Assembly: GCA_963702995.1 (NCBI GenBank)
Contig: OY969783.1
Coordinates: 868,001 to 932,000 of the forward strand
Direction: 5' to 3'
Length of the DNA stretch: 64,000 nucleotides
Source: MFD04580-c1 sp963702995
GTDB lineage: Bacteria; Planctomycetota; Phycisphaerae; Tepidisphaerales; Tepidisphaeraceae
The notes below the pieces were generated by a model. That model made no database searches. It had not been told where the DNA came from and saw nothing but the letters and a program-made list of their open reading frames with translations. Made by a program: the position numbers and the translations under genes. Of the stretch, positions 14,743 to 23,415 are shown piece after piece (position 1 is the first letter of the stretch; every line of letters begins with the position of its first letter).

Positions 14743-17700
14743 TCAGTTCGTCGCGTCCCCGCCTGATACGTCGGGCCTGACGTTTTTGACAATTCCGGGC
14801 AGGTCGGGCATTTTGAGGTAGATCAGGCCCATGAAGGCGTCGTCGCGGCCGAAGTCCACGGGCCCGCCCAGCTCGCGCTTTCGCACGTGTCAGTCCGGTG
14901 CTGGGCGAAATTGAAACGGAGCATGGTCGGCGCTCTGCGCTGCGGGTCGCCCAGGAGCCGCCAGGGGATCGCCAGTTCGCCCGTCCAGGTGCCGGCCGCC
15001 GCGACCGTCGCATAGCGGATCCCGGTGCTCTCGAACGGCGCCCAGGGGTTCACGTTCAGCCTGGGGTCGAGCTTTCGTTCAACCCAACTGCTGCCGTTGG
15101 GCTTGCAGACGACGTGGAAAACCGGCCCCAGTTCATTGTTCGAAAAGATCGGCTGCACCAGCACTTCACACAGGTCTTCGCCCCAGGCCCGATCGTGGGC
15201 CTGGTACTCCACGTAGTTGCGGCGGGTGAGCCCTTCCGATTTGCTCACACCTTCCACGCCGAAGGCGACGTAGAAATTATCCTCCGCCCAGCCGGTGTAG
15301 AGCCGCGTCGGCGTGGACGCCATCTCCGTCGCCTGCCGTTGGAGGGTGGGGCGGTCGAGCATTTTGACCAGCGGCCCATCCTGGATCTGGTCGTTCGCCG
15401 TCCAGTCATCAAGGCGGCCGCTGAAATGGTAACTTCCCTCCAGCCGTTCGCTCACGGCGACGGGGACGACCAGCGTCAGCGGGCACTTCATCCCCTTGTC
15501 GCCATCGACGAACATCATGCTGACCGGCCCGGATGCCGCGGCCGTCGCTTTCTCGATATCGAACTGCGCCTCGATGTTGAGCCGCTGGACCTGGTAGGTC
15601 TGCAGTTTTGGCGCCTCGATCGGCTGCGGCTTGAACTTCCATCCCGAATCCGGCGGGAAGGTGAGCCACTGGGCGATGTTCTTCTCCGGCGTGACGTCGC
15701 CGGCGTTGTAGATGTCGATCCCCAACTGGAAGTTGACCCAGTTCCCTGGCCCTTTCTGGACATTGACGGCTCCCGGGGCCGGCTGCTCGATCTGCCACTG
15801 GGTCGTCCGCCCGACGAGCATCGGACGCTCCTGCGGGCCGGCCCAGGCGAGCGTTTTCACCTCGAGCATGTGGCGCTTCTCGGGGTCTTCCGGCTGCTCG
15901 GGGAGCTTGAGAAGGACCGTATCCGCCAGCAGGCGTTCGGCGGTCGTCCAGGCGGCCGGGTCGGTCGTCCCGCTCATGAGCGAATAGATATCGTCCGGCA
16001 CCTGGTCGAGCCGCACCTCCACTGGTTTAGTAATCAGCCGCGCCATCTGCAGGCGCCGACGTTGTCGCGATCCTGCGCAAGCCAGAGGTACTCATAATCC
16101 TGCTGCGCTCGCCGCAGCCACTTGAGCTGGACGGTGGGGAGCGGCTCGTCGGTGCCGAACCAGCTTCCGGGGTAGAACCAGATCAGCTCGTTCGGGTCGG
16201 CCGGCTGGGTGGGGCTGGTGCGCGAGGGGAGTGTGTCGCCCCATTGCACGAACCTCGCTTTGCGCAAGAAGGCCAGCCATGCCCACAGCCGCACGTCACG
16301 TTCATCGCCGCCCGCGCCGACGTAAGGCACGAGCCCGGGGAGGTCCGTTCGAAGCCAGTGCTCCGGCGGCTTCGGCGCATCGTCCCCTTCCGGCCAGGGC
16401 GATTGCGGGTTGAACACGAGGCTCGGGCAGGCCGTCAGAAGGCGCGAGGTGTGGTTCGGGTCAACCAAGCCCGGGCGACCGTCGCCCGCCAACTGCACCT
16501 GCTGGTCTTCCAGCGGCACCGTCACCCGCACGCGGGCGTGCGCGCCCAGGACGGCGGCGGCGTCAGCGGAAAGGTTCAGGCTTTCGCGCGTGTTGGCCCG
16601 GCCGGGCGTCGGCTTCTCCAACGTGACCGACGTCTTGTCGAGCCAATCGTTCTGATCGAAATGCGTCGCCGCCTGCGACCAATACGAAAGGCGGCTGTCC
16701 AGGTCATAGTTTTCCAGGTTCACCGGCTTGGGGAGCGGCCAGTAGGTCAGAGGGATCTTGTCCGGGAACGCCGCCCCGCTGAACCAGCTCTCGACGATCG
16801 TGTCGAAATCGCTCCAGTCGGTATTCGGCGCCCCGTTCCCCAGCCGGGCCGGCCATTTCACCGTCGGCTGAAGCGTCGGGATGACGACGGAAAGCCGGTG
16901 GTGCTGCGCCAGCCCGACCAGCCCGTCCATGACTTTCACCGCGCCGGCGTAACGCGGCTTGGCCCGGTTGACCAGTTGCGGCGTGATGCGTTCAAAATCG
17001 GTCCCATAGTGGGTCTTCAGCGCATCCCAAGGCAGGCGGCCGATCATTTCCAGGTGACGCTCGGTCGGCAGCGCAAAGTTGTAGACGAGCAGCTTCAACG
17101 GCACCGAAACACGCGATGCGCGGACTGTCGCGGCCCCGCTCGCGTCAAGCGGCTGGCCCGGCTTGAACGACGGGGCCGCGTCCGGCAGCGCGATGACGTC
17201 ACACGTTGCCCCATACTCGCCGGCGGCGGCGTCGGCCGGCACGTGAAGATCGACCCATAAGTCCACTTTCCCGCCCCCGAAATGGCCATTGGGGTCGGTG
17301 GGGCGGGCAGGGTCGCGCAGATCACCCAGCCGAATGTTGCCGTTGACCGCCTTGGCCGGCAGCAATGCGCGCGGCAGGCGGCCGGTGGTCGAGCCGGTCG
17401 GGAACGCGCCCGCGTGTCGAACGTAACCCGCGCGGGCGACATCCACGGGCATCGTCAAGACCTGGAACACTTCGAATTGGGCCGCGTCGATCGACCCCGC
17501 GCCACCGGCGGCCTGGAGGGCATTCAGCCGCAGGGCAAAGCCCGTCCCAGACGGGACACCTTCGAGTTGAACCGCGAAGCTCGTCCATTCATTCTTGGCG
17601 GAGGTCAGCGAGATCGGCCCAGGGGTGGGGGTGGACAATGTCGCGTCACTGACGTTCACCGATTGAAGCGATGCGCTGACTCAGCAGGTTGACGCCAGGC

Positions 17701-17771
17701 TGGCTGGCACATCCCGGAGCTCCCAGGCCAAAAGCGACCGACACGAGCGCCAACGCCGCAAATCGGAACAT
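14743..17771 (-). CDS. Lipoprotein with DUF4091 glycosidase-like and CBM9-like domains, three frameshifts
   Basis: The N-terminus (17771) is a lipoprotein signal, MFRFAALALVSVAFGLG with lipobox GAPGC. After a frameshift near 17660 comes a large region with beta-sandwich and barrel character, ending in the DUF4091 pattern WLRRAQQDYEYLWLAQD. After a second frameshift near 16045 the chain continues through LYTGWAEDNFYVAFGVEGV and WTGELAIPWRLLGDP, typical of family 9 carbohydrate-binding domains. A third shift near 14882 leads to GRDDAFMGLIYLKMPDLPG and the true stop at 14743. Joined length is about 1,005 residues. It is probably an outer-surface polysaccharide hydrolase; the catalytic residues cannot be assigned. 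Each piece reads on directly in the next frame, so base errors are likelier than gene decay. Confidence 0.72.
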
Positions 17772-18843
17772 CAGGGAGAGCGTTCGATCCGCGACTGCAC
17801 CGTGGTGAGGGGATGCGGTTGAAACCATAAATTGAGGAGGGATGCGCGAAGGATCCGTCAGCCGTGCAACGACCCTGACATCGCTTCGCGAGGTTTCCGA
17901 CGAGGCCCCCTTAAACCATGGCTGCGACTGGAAACATGGCTCCGACTGCTTAGGCCCTAAGCGATCCAGGTCGCATTGCTCAACGATCACGCCTCTGAAG
18001 CCAACGGGCGAGCCCAGTCCCGGACCCGCTAATCTACTTCCGTCGTCCCTCGGGATGCAATCAAACTCGTAAGGAACGCAACAAATCGAGCTTTTGCGCC
18101 GGTCGCGGGGCGTGGGCGTGCCGGGATCCCTTAGCCGTCCCAGAACACTACGACGGCGGCACGTCTTTTGTTTATGGCCTACTGAAGGGGTCCGGGCGGT
18201 AACACTGCCCGCAGGGCTAGGGCTCTTAGCTTTGGAGATCGGTCGTGGCTGTGACGGCCGCGAGAGTTGGTGATGGACGCGCCGCGCTTGGGGAAGGTCG
18301 CCGCATGGATGCGGAGGCGCGCGTTCAGGCCAGGGGTGTGGGCAGGTCCGTTGCGTGAGTTCTGGTTTCGACAGTCGGACGGGTCGAAAGAACCGCCAGG
18401 AGGCGAAGAAGTAAGGCTCCGGATCGGATCGTGGTTCGGCAGGGCGTTGGGTCTTCCCGTCGTTCGACGGTCAGTGGGTGGCCGCTGAGCCCGGGAAGAG
18501 TTCGCGGGGTCTGTCTCTCTGGCCGAGACAGTGCCTTGCCGTTGGACGACGGTATAACAGCGGGCGTACAGCGAAGTATTGGCGGCGTCGAAAGCGCGTC
18601 ATTGGCACCGCCTGATGAATCAAGCTCCTTCGTGTTCACTGCACGGCTCCCTGGCCGTGCAGTTTTTTTTCGCCGCATCGCGGCGTCTGCCCACCCGCAA
18701 AGCCCTGTCCACTCCGGGTTGCCCGAGCGCCTTGCCGAACGCGCACAATGCGGATAGACCTGAGGCTGTCGTGCCGCCGCGCCGGCTCGCGTTCAACGGG
18801 CGGGGCGGTCAGAGCTGGATCGACGGTCCGCAATCGAATCGCC
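17772..18843. other. Long apparently non-coding stretch, possible untranslated RNA
   Basis: Over about 1 kb I find no open frame with protein-like composition on either strand. From about 18100 to 18630 the plus strand is strikingly G-rich over C, and it ends in a strong rho-independent terminator (18638-18670) with no coding sequence before it. That combination suggests a transcribed, structured RNA on the plus strand. I could not match it to RNase P RNA, tmRNA, 6S or SRP RNA by their conserved cores. Confidence 0.35.
18638..18670 (+). terminator. Rho-independent terminator
   Basis: CTGCACGGC (18639-18647), a 6-base loop and GCCGTGCAG (18654-18662) form a perfect 9-bp stem, extended by A38-T63, and are followed by eight T residues. 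It is oriented for plus-strand transcripts but no protein gene lies directly upstream. Confidence 0.85.
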
Positions 18844-19125
18844 ATGCGCCAAGTCGCTCCCGGCCTCGTCGAAGGGCACACCGCGTTTTGCGGCGGCTGC
18901 GGGCACGACCTCCCCGGCCTGACCGGCACGCGGTGCCCGCGCTGCGGCAAGACCCTTCCCCCGCTCACTCGCACGCGCCCCGTTCCGAATAACGGCAAGA
19001 AAGTTGCCTTTGTCATCGTCGGGGCCGGCCTTGTGATCGCTGTGCTCGGGCTCTATGTCCGGCCGCCGCCCCCGAGCTTCCAACCCCGCGCTCGGCCCAT
19101 CGCGCCATCCACCCGCCCCGCCTGA
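18844..19125 (+). CDS. Membrane-anchored zinc-ribbon protein
   Basis: From the ATG at 18844 the product is about 93 residues. A zinc ribbon sits near the N-terminus: FCGGCGHDLPG, then TRCPRCGKTLPP, giving two CxxC pairs. It is followed by a membrane helix (KVAFVIVGAGLVIAVLGLYV) and a Pro/Arg-rich tail. The frame is open to an earlier ATG at 18748, but the extra 32 residues are Arg-rich and unconvincing. The family is unknown; the ribbon-plus-helix plan resembles the zinc-ribbon membrane proteins at 9-11 kb. It faces away from lpxK; no partner is evident. Confidence 0.6.
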   Translation: MRQVAPGLVEGHTAFCGGCGHDLPGLTGTRCPRCGKTLPPLTRTRPVPNNGKKVAFVIVGAGLVIAVLGLYVRPPPPSFQPRARPIAPSTRPA

Positions 19126-19218
19126 ACGCGGCCGCACCGCGGCTCAATACCGTGCTCGATGGCGGGGGACGGTCCGCGCGAACCATCGAACTGAGCCAAG
19201 CCGGGCGCGTCTCGTGGC

Positions 19219-19239
19219 GTCACGCGATGCGTGACCTAC
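19219..19239 (-). repeat. GTAG-headed palindrome, family 2
   Basis: GTCACGCGATGCGTGAC followed by CTAC reads as GTAG plus a hairpin on the minus strand. Compared with the copy at 6198-6218, the second base pair of the stem differs on both arms, so pairing is preserved. It lies in the gap between the zinc-ribbon gene and lpxK. Confidence 0.6.
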
Positions 19240-19265
19240 AGCCACGCGCGGGGTCATGGTGCGCG

Positions 19266-20312
19266 CTACGAGCGAATCGCGGATTGAACTTGGCGCATCA
19301 GTCGCTCCTCATCGTCCTCCATGAACCGCGCCTCAATCCCCAAGCGCCAGATCGGCAAGCCGGCGGCCGCGGTCGGAAGGGGGGCGATCTTGACCCAGTC
19401 TTTGTCTGTCGTCACCAGGACATCCGCGCCCGCTTCGGCCGCGGCAGCGCGGACTCGATCCAGGTCCCGCCCCGTATATGCATGGTGATCCGGGAATCGC
19501 GTGCCGCCGACAGTCAAGCCGCAGAGCGGCCGAAGCGTGCGCTCGAACCCTTCAGGATGCCCGAGCCCGCTGAAGGCATAGACCTTTAAGCCGGAAAGCC
19601 GCGAGAGAGGCTCTGCCACGCCGCCGCCGTCACGGCCGCCCCCCCGGCGAACCGCGGCGGCCGCATGAATGCAGCGGTAGACCGGCGCTGACGCGTTCCG
19701 ACGTTTCAATTCTTCGAGCGTCCGGGCCAGGGACGCGGTCGGCACCTGGTCGGCGTGGGTGACGATGAACGCCGATGCCCGCGCAAGCCCTTCAAGCGGC
19801 TCCCGAAGGAGCCCCCTCGGCAGGACGTGCCCAAAGCCGAACGGCTCGCACGCGTTGATCAGGACGATATCGACTGAACGTGCAAGCCGACGATGCTGGA
19901 AGCCGTCATCGAGAAGGAAGACCTCTATTCCCGGCGAATCCCGCCATGCGTCAAGCCCGGCCGCCACGCGATCGGGATGAGCGCGAATAACGATGGGCGG
20001 AAACGGGCGGCCGTCATCCCGTACCTGCTGGTTCAAGGCGGCCTGGAGCATCCTCTGCTCATCCCCCAACTCACCCGCGCGGGCGCCATGGCCCCGCGCC
20101 AGGATGGCGACGCAGCGGCCTTGCAATCGAAGTCGTTCCGCGAGGCGCCGAACGACAGGCGTTTTTCCGGTCCCGCCGGTCGTAATGTTCCCAATGCTGA
20201 TGACGGGGCGAGGAAGGCGGCGTGCCGCGGCTGGGTCGCGGTCGAACTTGATATTACGGAGGCGTACCGCGGCCGCGTACATTGGCTCGGCCGCCGAAAG
20301 CAGGGCGCGCAC
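19266..20312 (-). CDS. lpxK: Tetraacyldisaccharide 4'-kinase
   Basis: LpxK phosphorylates the 4' position of tetraacyldisaccharide 1-phosphate to make lipid IVA, on the inner membrane's cytoplasmic face. The 348-residue length is normal. The P-loop is unusual as in the family, SIGNITTGGTGKTPVV. ILARGHGARAG follows, then VFLLDDGFQHRRLARSVDIV, the family's signature DDGFQH, and HADQVP. The C-terminal part has FSGLGHPEGF, DHHAYT and VTTDKDWVKI. The gene starts at an ATG with the first helix matching LpxK. It is alone on the strand next to gluQ. Together with kdsD, manC and the LptC-like gene it implies a lipid A-containing outer membrane. Confidence 0.93.
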   Translation of the reverse strand: MRALLSAAEPMYAAAVRLRNIKFDRDPAAARRLPRPVISIGNITTGGTGKTPVVRRLAERLRLQGRCVAILARGHGARAGELGDEQRMLQAALNQQVRDDGRPFPPIVIRAHPDRVAAGLDAWRDSPGIEVFLLDDGFQHRRLARSVDIVLINACEPFGFGHVLPRGLLREPLEGLARASAFIVTHADQVPTASLARTLEELKRRNASAPVYRCIHAAAAVRRGGGRDGGGVAEPLSRLSGLKVYAFSGLGHPEGFERTLRPLCGLTVGGTRFPDHHAYTGRDLDRVRAAAAEAGADVLVTTDKDWVKIAPLPTAAAGLPIWRLGIEARFMEDDEERLMRQVQSAIRS

Positions 20313-20434
20313 GGCGCCCGCGCGCGCCCTCCCTGCTCGCCGCTCATCACTGACAACAAGTAACGTTCAACGTCCATCTTCGGATCACTTCAATGGCAAG
20401 CCGGCATACCCCTGCGCTTCGATGCACCGCTTGG

Positions 20435-21403
20435 TCAAGGCGGGCCCAGGTCCGAATCACCGCGCAACCAAGCATCATGGCCGGGCCCGAACACGATCCG
20501 CCCCTTGGGAACTAAGCCGAGTTGAAACAGGGCGGGCCATTCGCTGATGATCGGCCGCCTGACCCCAATCGCCGGCAGGCCGCACCAGTGCCCGAGCAAC
20601 ATCAATACACGTTCGGAAGGCACGCCGAGCGACCGGTACGTTTGGATTCGAGTGTCGCCGTGCCGCTTGGCAAGCCGCCGACCCTCGTCGCCGACGACCA
20701 GCGGGAAATGATGATAGCGGGGGATCCGCTCCTCAAGCCCCAGCGCGCGATAGAGAAGGATCTGGCGCGGGGTTGAATCGATCAGGTCATCCCCACGGAC
20801 GACGTCCGTGACGCCCATGGCGGCATCATCGACCACAACCGCCAGTTGATAGGCCGCCGTGCCGTCCCCCTTCTGAATCACAAAGTCCCCCAGGTCCCGA
20901 GCCGGGTGGGCCACGCGAGGGCCGGCGAAGCCGTCATCCCATTCGATCCTTCCCTCCGGCACCTTGAACCGCAGTGCCGGCTCCCGGGCGCCCGCGTCTC
21001 GGGCGGCGCCCAAGCTTGCGAACCTGGAACGGCAGGTGCCGGGGTAGACGGCCGCTCCATCCTCGGCGTGGGGGGCGCTGGCGGCGGACTCCACTTCTTT
21101 CCGAGTGCAGATGCACGGGTACGCCTTCGCTTCCTGTAGAAGCAGATTGGCCGCCTCCGAATAGAGGGCGGTCCGGCCGGATTGGTAGACGGGGCCTTCA
21201 TCCCAATCGATCCCAAGCCAGAGGAGGTCATCGATCGCGGCGCGGTCGGCCCCGCGCCGGACGCGTGGGCCGTCGAGGTCTTCGATCCTCAGGGCCACCC
21301 GCCAGCCGCTTTTTCGGGCGATCAGCCAGTTGAGCAGGAACGTTCTAGCGTTGCCCAAGTGCAAGGCCCCGGTCGGGGAGGGGGCCAGGCGGGTAACATT
21401 CAT
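20435..21403 (-). CDS. gluQ: Glutamyl-Q tRNA(Asp) synthetase
   Basis: GluQRS attaches glutamate to the queuosine base of tRNA-Asp. This 322-residue protein resembles the catalytic domain of glutamyl-tRNA synthetase and lacks the anticodon-binding domain. It starts MNVTRLAPSPTGALHLGNAR, with HLGN as the HIGH motif, then RIEDLDGPR. Zinc-site residues are CICTRKEV and later YPGTC, as in E. coli YadB. The KMSKS equivalent is LAKRHGD. The frame is open to 21448, but the ATG at 21403 fits the family N-terminus. No neighbour suggests an operon. Confidence 0.9.
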   Translation of the reverse strand: MNVTRLAPSPTGALHLGNARTFLLNWLIARKSGWRVALRIEDLDGPRVRRGADRAAIDDLLWLGIDWDEGPVYQSGRTALYSEAANLLLQEAKAYPCICTRKEVESAASAPHAEDGAAVYPGTCRSRFASLGAARDAGAREPALRFKVPEGRIEWDDGFAGPRVAHPARDLGDFVIQKGDGTAAYQLAVVVDDAAMGVTDVVRGDDLIDSTPRQILLYRALGLEERIPRYHHFPLVVGDEGRRLAKRHGDTRIQTYRSLGVPSERVLMLLGHWCGLPAIGVRRPIISEWPALFQLGLVPKGRIVFGPGHDAWLRGDSDLGPP

Positions 21404-21686
21404 GTTGCTAGTTATGGGGCGAGGGCGGGCAAACATCAATGCGGGCAAGCGAGCTGGCCCGGGCGGGTCGGCTATTCAAAGGCAGTCGGAGGCGCGCATT
21501 CGGCGGGGGGGAGCCTGCCGGGGCCCAAGAGTCGATCGGTCCCGGGCCGGATGCTGGCAAGCATTGGGGGAGGGGTGGCGCTCGAATATAAAATTATGGG
21601 TCGGACCGGTTGTCATCGGACTCTATCACCCGTTATAGTAATGTCGGATTGGGGGTTGGCAGCGTGGGGAAGAATAGGAACGAGTT

Positions 21687-22097
21687 ATGCCCCGTCCATC
21701 GACCGGGTCCACCTTGAACATCGCCGAACTGGAGAAGATCCTTGAGGAGCGTCGCAACGAGTTGCTCCGCCTTCGCAAGCAACGGACAGACCTCGAAAAA
21801 GACATCAGTGGGATCGATCGCCAGATCGAGAAACTGGGTGGCGCCGGGAGCAACGGTTCGCGTCGCCGCAGCGGCGCCGGCTCGCGAGCCCGGAACGAAA
21901 AGAGCCTCAACGACACGATCGCCCAGGTCTTCAGCGAGGCCAACAAGGCGATGCGCGTGACCGAAATCGTTGAGGCAGTTCTAGCAACCGGCTATCGCAG
22001 CGGCAGCGCGAACTTCAAAGGGATCGTCAACCAAGCCCTGATCAAAGACAAGCGGTTCGCCCAAGTCGAACGCGGGATCTATCAACTCAAGAAATAG
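21687..22097 (+). CDS. Coiled-coil protein with C-terminal HARE-type winged helix
   Basis: The product is 136 residues. Residues 10-55 form a coiled coil (LEKILEERRNELLRLRKQRT), followed by a Gly/Ser/Arg-rich linker (GSNGSRRRSGAGSRARN). The C-terminal 65 residues look like an HB1/ASXL/HARE-HTH winged helix: SLNDTIAQVFSEANKAMRVT, VEAVLATGYRSGSANFK and a final FAQVERGIYQLKK strand. This domain is found in DNA-binding proteins such as RNA polymerase delta and restriction enzymes, and is used in small planctomycete proteins of unknown role. It probably binds nucleic acid as an oligomer. A strong terminator follows. The start ATG at 21687 is the first that precedes the coiled coil. Confidence 0.78.
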   Translation: MPRPSTGSTLNIAELEKILEERRNELLRLRKQRTDLEKDISGIDRQIEKLGGAGSNGSRRRSGAGSRARNEKSLNDTIAQVFSEANKAMRVTEIVEAVLATGYRSGSANFKGIVNQALIKDKRFAQVERGIYQLKK

Positions 22098-22134
22098 AGG
22101 CGGGGCCGAAAGGCGCCTCGTCGGAGACTTGACG

Positions 22135-22167
22135 GCGCGCATGCGGGCTCCCATTCCGCATGCGCGC
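22135..22167 (+). terminator. Rho-independent-like terminator
   Basis: GCGCGCATGCGG (22135-22146) and CCGCATGCGCGC (22156-22167) form a perfect 12-bp stem with a 9-base loop, followed by TGTTTCC. It lies 37 bp after the stop of the winged-helix gene. The T tract is weak, so termination efficiency is uncertain. Confidence 0.65.
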
Positions 22168-22374
22168 TGTTTCCGTTCCTCACTCAATCTGATCGTCGGG
22201 GAGTGAGCGACCGTTTGGCAAAAGCGCGTGGCGGCCGCCGCTGCGCCTACATCGCCCTCGGCTCCTCGATCCGCTTGGCTCCCAAAGAACAAAAGGAACG
22301 CTCGCCTCAACCCTCTCCCACGTAATCATTGGAGGTGGCAGGATGAGGGCCTTCTTCCGCGCACCGCCATCCGT

Positions 22375-23109
22375 TCACTCGGCGGTGAACTGTCCTCCCT
22401 CGGCCTTCACCGCATGACGGGCGTTGCGCTCGTCGCTTTTGATTACTCCATCGTGCAGCGTGATCACGCGATGGCAACGATGCGCTACCGTCGGGTCGTG
22501 GGTCACCATGAGGATTGTTCGACCGGACGCGACCAGTTCGTCGAAGAGGGCGAGGATCTGCTTGCCTGTGGTGCTGTCGAGCGCGCCGGTCGGCTCGTCG
22601 GCCATGAGGATCAATGGGTCATTAATCAGGGCGCGGGCGATGCAGACCCGTTGCTGTTGACCGCCGGAAAGCTGCATCGGCCGATGGTCGAGCCGATCGG
22701 CCATCCCCACCCGCGTCGCCAGGGCGATCGCGCGGCGCCGCCGCTCGGCCGGCCGCACGCCGAGATAGAACATGGGCACTTCGAGGTTCTCCAGAACGTT
22801 CAGTTGCTGGATCAGGTTGTAGTTTTGGAAGATGAACCCAATCCGGGCGCTGCGGATCTCACTCAGGGTGTCATCGGGCAGGCGGCTGATGTCGTCGCCG
22901 CCGAGGACGTAGCGGCCTGACGACGGGCGATCCAGGCACCCCAGGATGTTCATGAGCGTGCTCTTGCCCGACCCGCTCGCCCCCATGATCGCCGTGTACT
23001 CCCCGCGCTCAAACTGGATGTTCACCTGCCGCAGCGCCGCCACTTCCACATCAGCGCCCGGCTTACGATAGATCTTGCTCAGGTTCTCGACGAACGCGAC
23101 GGTCGGCAT
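22375..23109 (-). CDS. ABC transporter ATP-binding protein, MacB/LolD type
   Basis: This 244-residue nucleotide-binding subunit has Walker A GASGSGKST, Q-loop FIFQNYNL, signature LSGGQQQRVCIARAL, Walker B LILMADEPTGALD and the switch His in VTHDP. The sequence IMGASGSGKSTLMNILGCLD is typical of the MacB/LolD/FtsE branch that works with FtsX-like permeases in lipoprotein release or efflux. No permease gene lies beside it in this window, so the partner is elsewhere. The start follows the family N-terminus. The upstream side is occupied by a copy of the 225-bp hairpin element. Confidence 0.9.
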   Translation of the reverse strand: MPTVAFVENLSKIYRKPGADVEVAALRQVNIQFERGEYTAIMGASGSGKSTLMNILGCLDRPSSGRYVLGGDDISRLPDDTLSEIRSARIGFIFQNYNLIQQLNVLENLEVPMFYLGVRPAERRRRAIALATRVGMADRLDHRPMQLSGGQQQRVCIARALINDPLILMADEPTGALDSTTGKQILALFDELVASGRTILMVTHDPTVAHRCHRVITLHDGVIKSDERNARHAVKAEGGQFTAE

Positions 23110-23190
23110 TCCGAAATCGTAAGTCAGCGGCCGCCGAAGGCAAAGCGGAGGGAGGAGCCGGTTTTGCCCGCGCTCCCGCCGAGCGTCCCC

Positions 23191-23415
23191 TTAACACGAC
23201 AGCGCTGAACAGCGCAAAGCGTTGCCCAAAGGGAAATCCAAAGCACGAACTCTTAAGGAAGCTCAAAAGAAGCCGAAGCGGAAAGTGACTCCTCCTTCCG
23301 CACCCGCTTTCATCGGTTTTCCTTCTTTCCGCTTGGTCATGTCCTTCGGATTTCGTAGTTCGGATTTTGCCTTCTTCGTTACGCCGCGATGTGCGAGGTA
23401 GCGCTGTCGTGTTAA
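23191..23415. repeat. Interspersed ~225-bp hairpin element, copy 2
   Basis: The ends are TTAACACGACAGCGCT and AGCGCTGTCGTGTTAA, a perfect 16-bp inverted repeat. Relative to copy 3 it differs at three positions in each arm, always in complementary fashion. The interior carries AAATCCAAAGCACGA and TTCGGATTTCGTAGTTCGG arms around a centre shared with copies 1 and 3. The right end contains the GTG that is the best start codon for the DUF3179 gene. Confidence 0.85.

Noticed and set aside
16244..17260. A 338-codon plus-strand frame
   Set aside because: Antisense to the DUF4091 lipoprotein; Arg/Pro-rich with no recognisable motif.
18356..18374. TGAGTTCTGGTTTCGACAG resembles the 5' end of tmRNA
   Set aside because: No matching acceptor 3' half, no T-loop and no tag-peptide reading frame with a stop were found within 400 bases downstream.
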